13,956 nucleotides of DNA from an uncultured Bacilli bacterium (GTDB lineage Bacteria > Bacillota_I > Bacilli_A > RF39 > UBA660): the NCBI GenBank assembly GCA_947625365.1, contig CANQNZ010000025.1, positions 1-13,956 on the forward strand, given 5' to 3'. Position numbers and translations under genes: made by a program. Position 1 is the first letter of the stretch. Each line of letters begins with the position of its first letter. Under the pieces are notes generated by a model, which did no database searches, had not been told where the DNA came from, and worked only from the letters and a program-made list of their open reading frames with translations. Of this stretch, positions 1-6,522 are shown in pieces.

Positions 1-402
<402 letters not shown>

Positions 403-469
403 AAATGATTTATTAATTAAATCATAAATTTTAAGTTTAATCTTTGCTACTCAAAATTGACTTTTTACT

Positions 470-485
470 TAGTTTTCAAAGATCA
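470..485 (-). promoter_or_regulatory. boxA-like antitermination element in the rRNA leader
   Basis: On the minus strand the leader reads TGATCTTTGAAAACTA, very close to the TGTTCTTTGAAAACT motif that precedes 16S genes in many Bacilli. In this family of leaders it is the RNA site for Nus-factor antitermination and coordination of rRNA processing. It sits about 70 bases upstream of the mature 16S end and downstream of both promoters, as expected. The assignment rests on motif and position. Confidence 0.7.
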
Positions 486-515
486 TTTCTGCACTTTTTT
501 CTCAAGCGCATTAGT

Positions 516-544
516 AATATATCAAATCACTTTCGTAAAGTCAA
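516..544 (-). promoter_or_regulatory. rRNA promoter P2 (proximal)
   Basis: On the minus strand there is TTGACT (539-544), a 17-base spacer and TATATT (516-521), a near-consensus sigma-A-type promoter. The predicted start is near 509, about 107 bases before mature 16S. Two A7 tracts (minus-strand sense) lie just upstream at 548-554 and 557-563, as in an UP element. This is the better of the two rRNA promoters by sequence. Confidence 0.75.
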
Positions 545-608
545 CACTTTTTTTACTTTTTTTCGACAAATTTCGAAATGCTGTAAAATTCGTGTTTTCT
601 AAGTGATT

Positions 609-632
609 CGAGTGCCTTTTTCTCAACACTCG
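609..632. repeat. Inverted repeat between the two rRNA promoters
   Basis: CGAGTG (609-614) and CACTCG (627-632) are perfect 6-base inverted arms around a 12-base loop. The P1 start is predicted close to 632, so the hairpin would form at the very 5' end of the P1 transcript. It could be a protein site, an RNA 5' cap structure or chance; no function is assigned. Confidence 0.4.
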
Positions 633-638
633 TTTTCA

Positions 639-667
639 ATATTACAACATATTTTATGTAAATGCAA
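639..667 (-). promoter_or_regulatory. rRNA promoter P1 (distal), with phased A-tracts upstream
   Basis: On the minus strand there is TTGCAT (662-667), a 17-base spacer and TAATAT (639-644). Immediately upstream are two A6 tracts (minus sense) at 670-675 and 681-686, 11 bases apart, inside an 11-base direct repeat of TTATAAAAAAG. Such helically phased A-tracts next to the -35 are typical of UP elements that bind the RNA polymerase alpha subunit. P1 and P2 together form a tandem pair, the usual rRNA design for growth-rate control. Confidence 0.65.
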
Positions 668-716
668 GCTTTTTTATAACTTTTTTATAAAAAAAAATAA
701 AAAATATCTTTTTTTG

Positions 717-1250
717 TTAATTTTCTGTTAACTTTTGATACTTTTCATAATATTTTTCTACTAAATTATGAGCAAAAGGCCCTTCATTTTTTCTTTTCAT
801 TTCAATTAAACTAGTAAGTTCATCTTTTAAAATTACATTTAGTTCTTCTGGGTAATGCATTATCTTACGATGATAATTATATTCATTTCTATCTAAGATT
901 TTAAAACCACCATCTGGAAAAACTCGTAAATCTAAATCATAATCAATATATTTAATAATTCCATCTTCAATTAAATAGGGAGTGGCAATATTACAATAAT
1001 AGAACAAACCATACTTTTTTAATTGCCCAATTATATTGAACCATCTTTTTTTATAGAAAAACAAAATTGCCGGTTCTTTAGTTTTATAACTACGCCCATC
1101 ATCTTCCGTTATTTTCGTTTTATAATTGCCACAAACAATCCATTCATCTGTTACTTCTAAAACAATAGCCTCATCAGATATTCTTTCTAGACGACCATTA
1201 TGTTTATAACAATGTATTTGTAACTTATCTCCAACTTTTATTTTGTCCAT
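717..1250 (-). CDS. ygaC: Nucleoside tri-/diphosphate phosphatase, Ntdp/YgaC type (DUF402)
   Basis: The 177-residue protein matches the Ntdp family in length and order of motifs: IHCYKHNG (12-19), KEPAILFF (58-65), RWFNIIG (69-75), YYCNIATP (84-91), KYIDYDLD (100-107), FPDG (111-114) and LDRNEY (119-124). The acidic residues in the KYIDYDLD and LDRNEY segments are those expected to hold the metal in DUF402 enzymes. Characterised Gram-positive relatives hydrolyse NTPs and NDPs. No signal peptide or membrane segment is seen, so it should be cytoplasmic. The ATG start lacks a strong Shine-Dalgarno (GGAAG about 12 bases upstream). The gene lies between the protease gene and the rRNA promoters, with its own candidate promoter in the 53-base gap before it. 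No convincing terminator follows it, only A/T tracts, so some read-through into the rRNA leader is possible. Confidence 0.92.
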   Translation of the reverse strand: MDKIKVGDKLQIHCYKHNGRLERISDEAIVLEVTDEWIVCGNYKTKITEDDGRSYKTKEPAILFFYKKRWFNIIGQLKKYGLFYYCNIATPYLIEDGIIKYIDYDLDLRVFPDGGFKILDRNEYNYHRKIMHYPEELNVILKDELTSLIEMKRKNEGPFAHNLVEKYYEKYQKLTEN

Positions 1251-1272
1251 TTAAATCACGCTTCCAGATATC

Positions 1273-1302
1273 ATTATACTATAAAGTTATCCAAAATACC
1301 AA
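1273..1302 (-). promoter_or_regulatory. Candidate promoter of the Ntdp gene
   Basis: On the minus strand there is a perfect TATAAT (1273-1278) with TTGGTA (1297-1302) 18 bases upstream. The predicted start near 1266 gives a leader of about 16 bases. The -10 is strong and the -35 is 4 of 6, in a genome rich in chance TATAAT. Confidence 0.45.
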
Positions 1303-1303
1303 A

Positions 1304-2494
1304 TTACTGACTTAATATTTCTACGGCTTTATTATATTGAGTGTCAATTATCTCTGTTTGCTCTTCATTAACAGCCAAATCCACTTCATAATCAGGGCTT
1401 ATTCCCACAGTGTCAATACACTCACCATTTGGAGTTAACCATTTAGCTGTCGTATACTTAGCCATAGAACCATCTTCCAAGCTCAATGTTTGTTGTACTT
1501 TACCTTTACCATATGTCTTTTTGCCTACTAAAGTGGCACCATAACTATCTTTTAAGGCCGCGGTTAAAATCTCTGAAGCGGAAGCACTATATTCATTTAT
1601 TAATACCACCACTGGATAATCTCTTTTCGTCGTTGTTTTATCTTTATAGTCCGTCTTTTTACCCTTTTCATCTAAAGAATATATAATCTTTCCCTTTTTT
1701 AAAAATAAACTAGCAATATCTTTGGCACTAACTAAATATCCTCCTGCATTACTACGAACATCGATTATTAAACTATCTATATTATTGTTATCTTCTAATT
1801 TTTTAAGAATTTTTTCAAATTGTTTATTAGTTGTGGATGAAAATGTAGTTATTTGCATATAACCTATTTTATGTCCATTTTGTTCAATTACTTTACTATC
1901 TACCGAAGGAATATATAATTTATCTTTTTCAACCGTAATAGTTAATGTTTTATCATCTCTTAAAAGTTCTAAAGTAATCTTACCGTTAGAATTTTTAATT
2001 TTATCTGCTACATAATCATTATCTTTATCGCTTAAATCCTCATCATCTATTTTAACTATTTTATCATTAACCTTAATTCCCGCTTTTTGAGCTGGTGATT
2101 CTTCAAATACATCATAAATAACTTTATCTTGGTATATTTCTACCCCAATACCTTGATATTCTCCCGCAAGTTTTTCTAGTAAATCATTAGTCTCTGCTTT
2201 AGTTAAATGTTCAGTATAGTCATCTCCTAAATAAGCAAACATAGCGTTAATGGCACTATCTATAAGTTCATCTTCATCAACATCTTCGTAATACTCATCT
2301 AAGATAGAAGCATATACTTCTAAAAACTCATTTACATGTTCATTTTTAGAAGTACCGACAGAAACCCCATAATGTTTATAAAAAATCATTCCGGTTGCAA
2401 CAGTACATAAAAGACCGGTAATTATAACAATAACTATTACTTCAATTAATTTAAAACCGTATGAATTTCTTCTTTTCCTACGTTTACTAGTCAT
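1304..2494 (-). CDS. C-terminal processing peptidase, S41 family, membrane-anchored (CtpA/CtpB type)
   Basis: The protein has 396 residues from the ATG chosen here. After a basic N-terminus there is one membrane segment (about 15-37), a helical region, a PDZ domain (about 109-190) and the S41 protease core. Catalytic residues are clear: Ser305 in the SASASE motif, Lys330 in TYGKGK and Gln334 in VQQ. The Ser-Lys spacing of 25 and Lys-Gln spacing of 4 equal those I recall for CtpB. The enzyme should cleave substrates near their C-termini outside the membrane. In Bacilli such proteases act in envelope protein turnover or signalling; the substrate here is unknown. A longer frame begins with TTG at 2518, but ATG at 2494 is preferred because AGGTGAG lies 6 bases upstream and the predicted transcription start is near 2516. 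Confidence 0.95.
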   Translation of the reverse strand: MTSKRRKRRNSYGFKLIEVIVIVIITGLLCTVATGMIFYKHYGVSVGTSKNEHVNEFLEVYASILDEYYEDVDEDELIDSAINAMFAYLGDDYTEHLTKAETNDLLEKLAGEYQGIGVEIYQDKVIYDVFEESPAQKAGIKVNDKIVKIDDEDLSDKDNDYVADKIKNSNGKITLELLRDDKTLTITVEKDKLYIPSVDSKVIEQNGHKIGYMQITTFSSTTNKQFEKILKKLEDNNNIDSLIIDVRSNAGGYLVSAKDIASLFLKKGKIIYSLDEKGKKTDYKDKTTTKRDYPVVVLINEYSASASEILTAALKDSYGATLVGKKTYGKGKVQQTLSLEDGSMAKYTTAKWLTPNGECIDTVGISPDYEVDLAVNEEQTEIIDTQYNKAVEILSQ

Positions 2495-2500
2495 TTTGTA

Positions 2501-2507
2501 CTCACCT
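2501..2507 (-). promoter_or_regulatory. Ribosome binding site that decides the S41 protease start
   Basis: AGGTGAG on the minus strand, 6 bases before ATG at 2494. It lies inside the longer TTG-started reading frame, which is why that start is rejected. Confidence 0.75.
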
Positions 2508-2522
2508 ATTTTCTGCAATTTT

Positions 2523-2550
2523 ATAATATCATAACCTTTTAAAAAGTTAA
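2523..2550 (-). promoter_or_regulatory. Candidate promoter of the S41 protease gene
   Basis: On the minus strand there is TTAACT (2545-2550), a 16-base spacer and TATTAT (2523-2528). It sits in the 89-base gap after the thioredoxin-like gene. The predicted start is near 2516, giving a leader of about 22 bases. Confidence 0.45.
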
Positions 2551-2554
2551 AGAA

Positions 2555-2580
2555 AAAGTAATACTACTACGTACTACTTT
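2555..2580 (-). terminator. Weak candidate terminator of the thioredoxin-like gene
   Basis: On the minus strand AAAGTA (2575-2580) and TACTTT (2555-2560) can pair around a 14-base loop, followed by a T-rich run. The stem is short, AT-rich and has a large loop, so it may be weak or not real. It lies between the end of one gene and the candidate promoter of the next. Confidence 0.3.
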
Positions 2581-2583
2581 AAA

Positions 2584-3099
2584 CTATTCTACTTCTAATT
2601 CTTGTTTAATATTTTCAATTCCCTCAATAAACTGGTTAATTTGGCCATCTTTAAATTTAATTAAAGTATATTTTCCTACTTTTAATTCAGATGGTTTAGT
2701 AGCATTTTTATTAACATTTTCTTCATCATAAAAACTTTTATTCATATAATCATCTAAATCTGCTTGATAAAGTTTAAGATGGTCTTCTTTTTGTAAATAA
2801 CTATTAACTGTATTAGTTAAATCAATAGCATTTTCATCACTTTTTTTATAAGCTAGAATATAGTACTCACTATATGGACGATTAAAAGCTGCTCCTAAAA
2901 TAGTTATATCGTAATTAAATTCTACATCTTCAGTCTTTGTTGTTTCTTTGTCAGAAAATAAATCTTTAGAAACAAAGGCTCTAGTTATAAAATAAATAGC
3001 AACTATGATGGCAATTACAACTACCAAAACAATGATAAATCTTTTTACTACTTTATTTTCTTCTGTTTCAATTCTTTTTTTACTTGTCTTTTTACTCAT
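2584..3099 (-). CDS. Membrane-anchored thioredoxin-fold protein without cysteines
   Basis: The 171-residue protein has a basic N-terminus, one membrane segment (about 19-39) and an outer domain (about 59-167) whose order fits a thioredoxin fold: strand EYYILAY (78-84), a helix (91-102), strand LKLYQADLDD (108-117, like the 'vDvd' strand of thioredoxins), then YTLIKFKDGQ (144-153) and a final helix. The position of the CXXC motif holds KKSDEN and there is no cysteine in the protein. The usual cis-proline before TLI is tyrosine. It therefore cannot do thiol chemistry and may be a binding or scaffold module. The fold call is inference from sequence pattern. A good GGTGA ribosome binding site precedes ATG, and it has its own strong promoter. 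Confidence 0.85.
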   Translation of the reverse strand: MSKKTSKKRIETEENKVVKRFIIVLVVVIAIIVAIYFITRAFVSKDLFSDKETTKTEDVEFNYDITILGAAFNRPYSEYYILAYKKSDENAIDLTNTVNSYLQKEDHLKLYQADLDDYMNKSFYDEENVNKNATKPSELKVGKYTLIKFKDGQINQFIEGIENIKQELEVE

Positions 3100-3116
3100 T
3101 TTTCTTCACCAAATTT

Positions 3117-3145
3117 ATTGTACAAAATTTATGGTAAAATGTCCA
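3117..3145 (-). promoter_or_regulatory. Promoter of the thioredoxin-like gene
   Basis: On the minus strand there is TGGACA (3140-3145), a 17-base spacer and TACAAT (3117-3122). Both boxes match consensus at 5 of 6 positions. It begins directly after the terminator of the upstream cohesin-like gene, consistent with a new transcription unit. Confidence 0.7.
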
Positions 3146-3146
3146 T

Positions 3147-3181
3147 TAAAAATAAAAGAGAAGAAATTTTTATTTTTCTTC
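3147..3181 (-). terminator. Intrinsic terminator after the cohesin-like gene
   Basis: On the minus strand GAAGAAA (3175-3181) pairs with TTTCTTC (3160-3166) in a 7-bp stem, followed by a T-rich stretch. The stem straddles the stop codon at 3170-3172. It is AT-rich, so it may be moderately efficient, but its position just before a good promoter supports it. Confidence 0.55.
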
Positions 3182-4600
3182 ATCTTCTAAGATATTATAC
3201 ATATCTTCCTCTTCGTCATCTTCATTCATGACTTCATCAACGATTTTTTCTTCGTCAATAATATCATCTTTACCGGTATTATAACTTTCTTCTGACTGGC
3301 TTAATTTTTCTAAGATATTTTGGATTTTCTTTTTACGTTTAGAATTTTTAGCACATAAACCGATAATAATAGCAAAGCATAATAGTAAAACGCCACCTGC
3401 ACTTAAGATAATAATATTATAAATTTCTGCTTTTTTAGATATTAAGTTCATGTACTGCTTATCATATACTTGAATTGTATGATTTTTACTATCATATGTA
3501 TAATAATCTTTTTGACCGGTTTCAACGTCCATACCATATATAATAGCAAAACGAGCATTTTTATTTATTTTAAGGCCTTTAATTTTAACTTTATTCATAT
3601 CGATAGTATATTTTTTATAATCAGAAAAATCATATCCAGCTGGGCCTTTATCTATATCCATTGGGTAAAAATTAATAGAGCTAAATTTTATTTCTTGATA
3701 TAGCACAAAAGTATCTTTCTTTTCATTATATATATATAAAGCTATATTTCCTTTTTCATCTTTTAAACCAATTAAAGTATATTTAGTTATATCACTATAA
3801 AAAGCAGGGACTTCTATCTCATCTATAATTATAGTTTTATCTTCATAATTATCTGGTTTTTCTAAATTATCTCTATTACGTACTATAGTATATTTTTTAC
3901 CATTTATTTTTCTTACTAAAGGATTTTTTTCTTCTACATTAGCATTTATTATATAAGTTCTAGTACTACCATTTTCTGCAGTTACAACGATATTTATGGT
4001 ATTTGCTCCTTCAGTTAAGGTTGCTTGTCCATCACCTGTTATTTTTGCTTTAGCATCTTCTGCTTTAGCAATAATATTAATACTATTAACATCACTAGCT
4101 AAATTTAAAGTATATTCTAAAGTTTCTTTATTAAATTCTGGCGTTAATTCATAACCCTCTACACTTAAGGAAGCTAAAAAATCATTAGTATTTAAAACCT
4201 TATTGGCACTTTCGCCAACTGTTACGGACGTGGAAGCAGATAAAGAACCCGAAGAGTCACCTTCATAAGCTCCACTAGCACTAAATGTTCCACTACCTTG
4301 TGATTTTGCTTTAAAGGTGAAAACTATGGATTTTCCACTTTCTATAATACAATATAGACCATTACAATCTCCTGAAGCAGATACAAAAGTAAAACGGTCT
4401 TGGTCATAACTTAAAGAGAAAGTACCCATATCAACTTGGCCAAATCCTACGGCTTTAGCTGTTATTTTAACCGTTGAACCTACCGCTACATTACCGGAAG
4501 ATTTGCTAAGCGACAAAGAGGCGGCCTTAACGCCACCTACTAAAATAAAATAACTTATTAAAAGGGTAATAATTAATTTTAAATGATTGTTTTTTTTCAT
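3170..4600 (-). CDS. Surface protein: cohesin-like domain, cadherin-like beta-sandwich, C-terminal membrane anchor
   Basis: The 476-residue protein has a signal peptide (1 to about 27, ending VKAA) and a beta-rich domain (about 28-128) resembling cohesins: VGSTVKIT near the start, LSYDQDRFTFVSA in the middle, and FKAKSQGSGTF before the last strands. Two close cysteines (79, 84) may pair. A cadherin-like beta-sandwich (PF12733 type) follows at about 140-221, with its typical LTPEFNKETLEYT and NGSTRTYII segments. Then comes a domain I do not name (about 230-385, aromatic and charged), a membrane segment (394-417), a basic stretch and a strongly acidic cytoplasmic tail. The start is supported by AGGAG 6 bases upstream, overlapping the TAG stop of the dockerin gene. 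The tight coupling to a dockerin protein suggests that it binds it. The cohesin call is pattern-based and could instead be a related Ig-like or CBM-like fold. Confidence 0.88.
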   Translation of the reverse strand: MKKNNHLKLIITLLISYFILVGGVKAASLSLSKSSGNVAVGSTVKITAKAVGFGQVDMGTFSLSYDQDRFTFVSASGDCNGLYCIIESGKSIVFTFKAKSQGSGTFSASGAYEGDSSGSLSASTSVTVGESANKVLNTNDFLASLSVEGYELTPEFNKETLEYTLNLASDVNSINIIAKAEDAKAKITGDGQATLTEGANTINIVVTAENGSTRTYIINANVEEKNPLVRKINGKKYTIVRNRDNLEKPDNYEDKTIIIDEIEVPAFYSDITKYTLIGLKDEKGNIALYIYNEKKDTFVLYQEIKFSSINFYPMDIDKGPAGYDFSDYKKYTIDMNKVKIKGLKINKNARFAIIYGMDVETGQKDYYTYDSKNHTIQVYDKQYMNLISKKAEIYNIIILSAGGVLLLCFAIIIGLCAKNSKRKKKIQNILEKLSQSEESYNTGKDDIIDEEKIVDEVMNEDDEEEDMYNILEDEEK

Positions 4601-4609
4601 ATACTACTC

Positions 4610-6355
4610 CTATTGTTCAATATCGGCGATATTTAAGATTTTTTTCTTCATGGCTACTAAATCTGTCAATGATATTTGCCCATCTTTATTGATATCCGCG
4701 GCTTTTTCCGTATTACCCGCTAAATTGTTGTAGCCTAAAATATATTTTTTAGATTGGACTAAATCACCTAAACTGATTTTAGAGTCTGAATTTAAATCTC
4801 CATAAAGAATAACCGTATAAGTTTTACCATTTATTACAAATGTATCTCCTGTTGCTAGATTATCATGACATTTAGTGCTTACTTCAGCGCCATTATTACG
4901 TAATGAAGTTACTAAACTATCAACACTCATGCCTTCTTTTATACCACTAATATATGTTCCATCTGTTTTAAGACCAATGCTATTTACAACACCATTAGCA
5001 TCAACAGCTGGTGCTTGTTCAGTTTGAGAAGAATTTACATTATCTGGATTAAATTCTGTATCAGGTAAGGTTGTATTTTGAGGCATATTGTTATATACCG
5101 GAATAGCAAATTTAAAGTTATTTCCTAATAAATTCATTTTTTCATAAGAATTATAAGTTGATACAGACTCACTAAAGACTGCTTTGATATTAGTCATATA
5201 ACCATGTGTTAAAGCGGTATATGAGCTATTTGGGTCAACATTAAATCTTTGTAAATAATTAGTATATTGTCCTTTGCCAATGTATGAAGATGCGATAAAT
5301 TCTGCTCCTCCTGTAATAGAAGCTTCAATACTGCGCCACGCACGTCCATAAGTTGTGCTACTACCATCTGCCGTTCCATTAGCCCAAACAAGACCTTTTA
5401 AAACTGGAGATGCGCCGGTCGTAGCTCCTATATTATAAACATTGTATAAACCACTATAAGTTTTTCCATCATAAGTAAAGCTTTCTCCACTTGTCGCTCT
5501 ACTATCACCACGATTAATTCCTACTTCTTGGCGAACACGACTAGCAAGATAAATGGGATTTACATTATATGCTGCTCCAGCACTTACAAAAGTACTAGCA
5601 TAATCACCCATATTACCACCACTAAAGACATTTCTTACTGCTTCTTCACTTTGATAAGATGCATCATAATTTAATTTTTCAAACATAAAAACATGTTTTT
5701 CATCTAAGAAATTACGAGGGTCCATATAATAGGCCACAACACCAGGAGCGGCGGCATACCAACTGCTACCCTCTAAAACTTTAAAGGTTTTTGTATTAGG
5801 GTCATATGAACCAGCGGCTATTGATTTCCAACCATCATACTCGGTTTCAATTAAACTTACACCAACAACACTTTGTAAAGCTACACTGTTAGACCAATCT
5901 AAACCTGTTTTAATAGTTTCAAATTGCCAATTAGGATGTTTCTCATGTAATTCCGTTAAGTAATCCCAATAAGTAGAAGGAAAACCTAAACTTTCTAATT
6001 CTTTTTCATAACTTGTAGAAGCTACACCATTACTGTTATTACTCTTAGAATATTTTGATAAATAAGTGCCACACACATAAGCTACTTTATCATTATAATT
6101 TATACCATACCATCCTCCTGAACAACCAGATATTGAGGCAGGAGAACCACTAACTAATTCAACTTCGGTATTATAAGCAAGCTCACCTATTTTATTATAA
6201 CTTGTCCCAGGTCCTTCTCTTACGGAAAGTCCTTGAGTAGTAATAACTTTTCCATAATATTTAACCGCGGCAGTTACTACTAAAGGAGATATAACATAAG
6301 AAAAGAACATCATGGCTAACATTATTTTGCTCATAATCTTTGTTATTTTTTTCAT
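4610..6355 (-). CDS. Secreted N-acetylglucosaminidase (autolysin) with SH3b and C-terminal dockerin
   Basis: The 581-residue protein has a signal peptide (1 to about 29), a bacterial SH3 domain (about 32-101, with LSVREGPGTSYNKIG), an N-terminal accessory region and a glucosaminidase domain of the LytD/GH73 group (about 250-420). ASRVRQEVG places the likely catalytic acid at Glu277, and YNVYNIGA (305-312) is the family's second landmark. After a low-complexity linker (about 425-455) there is a small module often found before dockerins (about 457-518), then a dockerin. Its two calcium loops have the ligand pattern D520/N522/D524/D531 and D554/N556/D558/D565. It should cut peptidoglycan outside the cell. 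The start has a strong AAAGGAGGT site. The cohesin-like gene begins 9 bases after its stop. No cell-wall anchor is present, so the dockerin is the obvious attachment device. Confidence 0.95.
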   Translation of the reverse strand: MKKITKIMSKIMLAMMFFSYVISPLVVTAAVKYYGKVITTQGLSVREGPGTSYNKIGELAYNTEVELVSGSPASISGCSGGWYGINYNDKVAYVCGTYLSKYSKSNNSNGVASTSYEKELESLGFPSTYWDYLTELHEKHPNWQFETIKTGLDWSNSVALQSVVGVSLIETEYDGWKSIAAGSYDPNTKTFKVLEGSSWYAAAPGVVAYYMDPRNFLDEKHVFMFEKLNYDASYQSEEAVRNVFSGGNMGDYASTFVSAGAAYNVNPIYLASRVRQEVGINRGDSRATSGESFTYDGKTYSGLYNVYNIGATTGASPVLKGLVWANGTADGSSTTYGRAWRSIEASITGGAEFIASSYIGKGQYTNYLQRFNVDPNSSYTALTHGYMTNIKAVFSESVSTYNSYEKMNLLGNNFKFAIPVYNNMPQNTTLPDTEFNPDNVNSSQTEQAPAVDANGVVNSIGLKTDGTYISGIKEGMSVDSLVTSLRNNGAEVSTKCHDNLATGDTFVINGKTYTVILYGDLNSDSKISLGDLVQSKKYILGYNNLAGNTEKAADINKDGQISLTDLVAMKKKILNIADIEQ

Positions 6356-6390
6356 TACTAAAACAACCTCCTTTTATTAATTACATATAA

Positions 6391-6399
6391 ATTATAACA
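6391..6399 (-). promoter_or_regulatory. Candidate extended -10 promoter of the autolysin-cohesin operon
   Basis: On the minus strand the sequence TGTTATAAT is a perfect TATAAT (6391-6396) with the TG of an extended -10. No good -35 is visible at the right distance, which is usual for this class. It would drive the 4610-6355 and 3170-4600 genes. Confidence 0.5.
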
Positions 6400-6446
6400 A
6401 ATAAAAGTCGAAAAAGATAAAATTAACAGTAAAATTTAGACTTATT

Positions 6447-6461
6447 GACACAATATGTGTC
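6447..6461. promoter_or_regulatory. Perfect inverted repeat in the divergent region, candidate operator
   Basis: GACACA-ATA-TGTGTC is a perfect 6+6 inverted repeat with a 3-base centre. It lies between the divergent autolysin operon and the LCP gene, 3 bases from the -35 of the candidate LCP promoter. Its symmetry and place suit a dimeric regulator. I do not recognise it as a known regulator's consensus. Confidence 0.5.
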
Positions 6462-6464
6462 TAG

Positions 6465-6493
6465 TTGTAATTAAATAGGAATTATTGTATAAT
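6465..6493 (+). promoter_or_regulatory. Candidate promoter of the LCP gene
   Basis: TTGTAA (6465-6470), a 17-base spacer and a perfect TATAAT (6488-6493). A second TATAAT lies at 6495-6500. The predicted start is near 6500, giving a leader of about 23 bases. Confidence 0.5.
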
Positions 6494-6522
6494 TTATAAT
6501 CATAATAAAAAAGAGGTTAAAT

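Noticed and set aside
1486..1686. Opposite-strand open frames inside larger genes (for example 1486-1686, 3005-3190, 3470-3703, 5209-5391, 7505-7756, 7845-8048, 9331-9561, 11976-12167)
   Set aside because: Each lies wholly or mostly within a well-supported gene, with no recognisable domain and no context of its own.
2495..2518. Longer S41 protease frame starting at TTG (2518)
   Set aside because: The AGGTGAG ribosome binding site for ATG at 2494 lies inside this extension, and the predicted transcription start is near 2516, leaving no leader for the TTG.
6445..6450. Perfect TTGACA as -35 of the LCP gene
   Set aside because: No acceptable -10 occurs 16-19 bases downstream. The bases are better explained as part of the inverted repeat.
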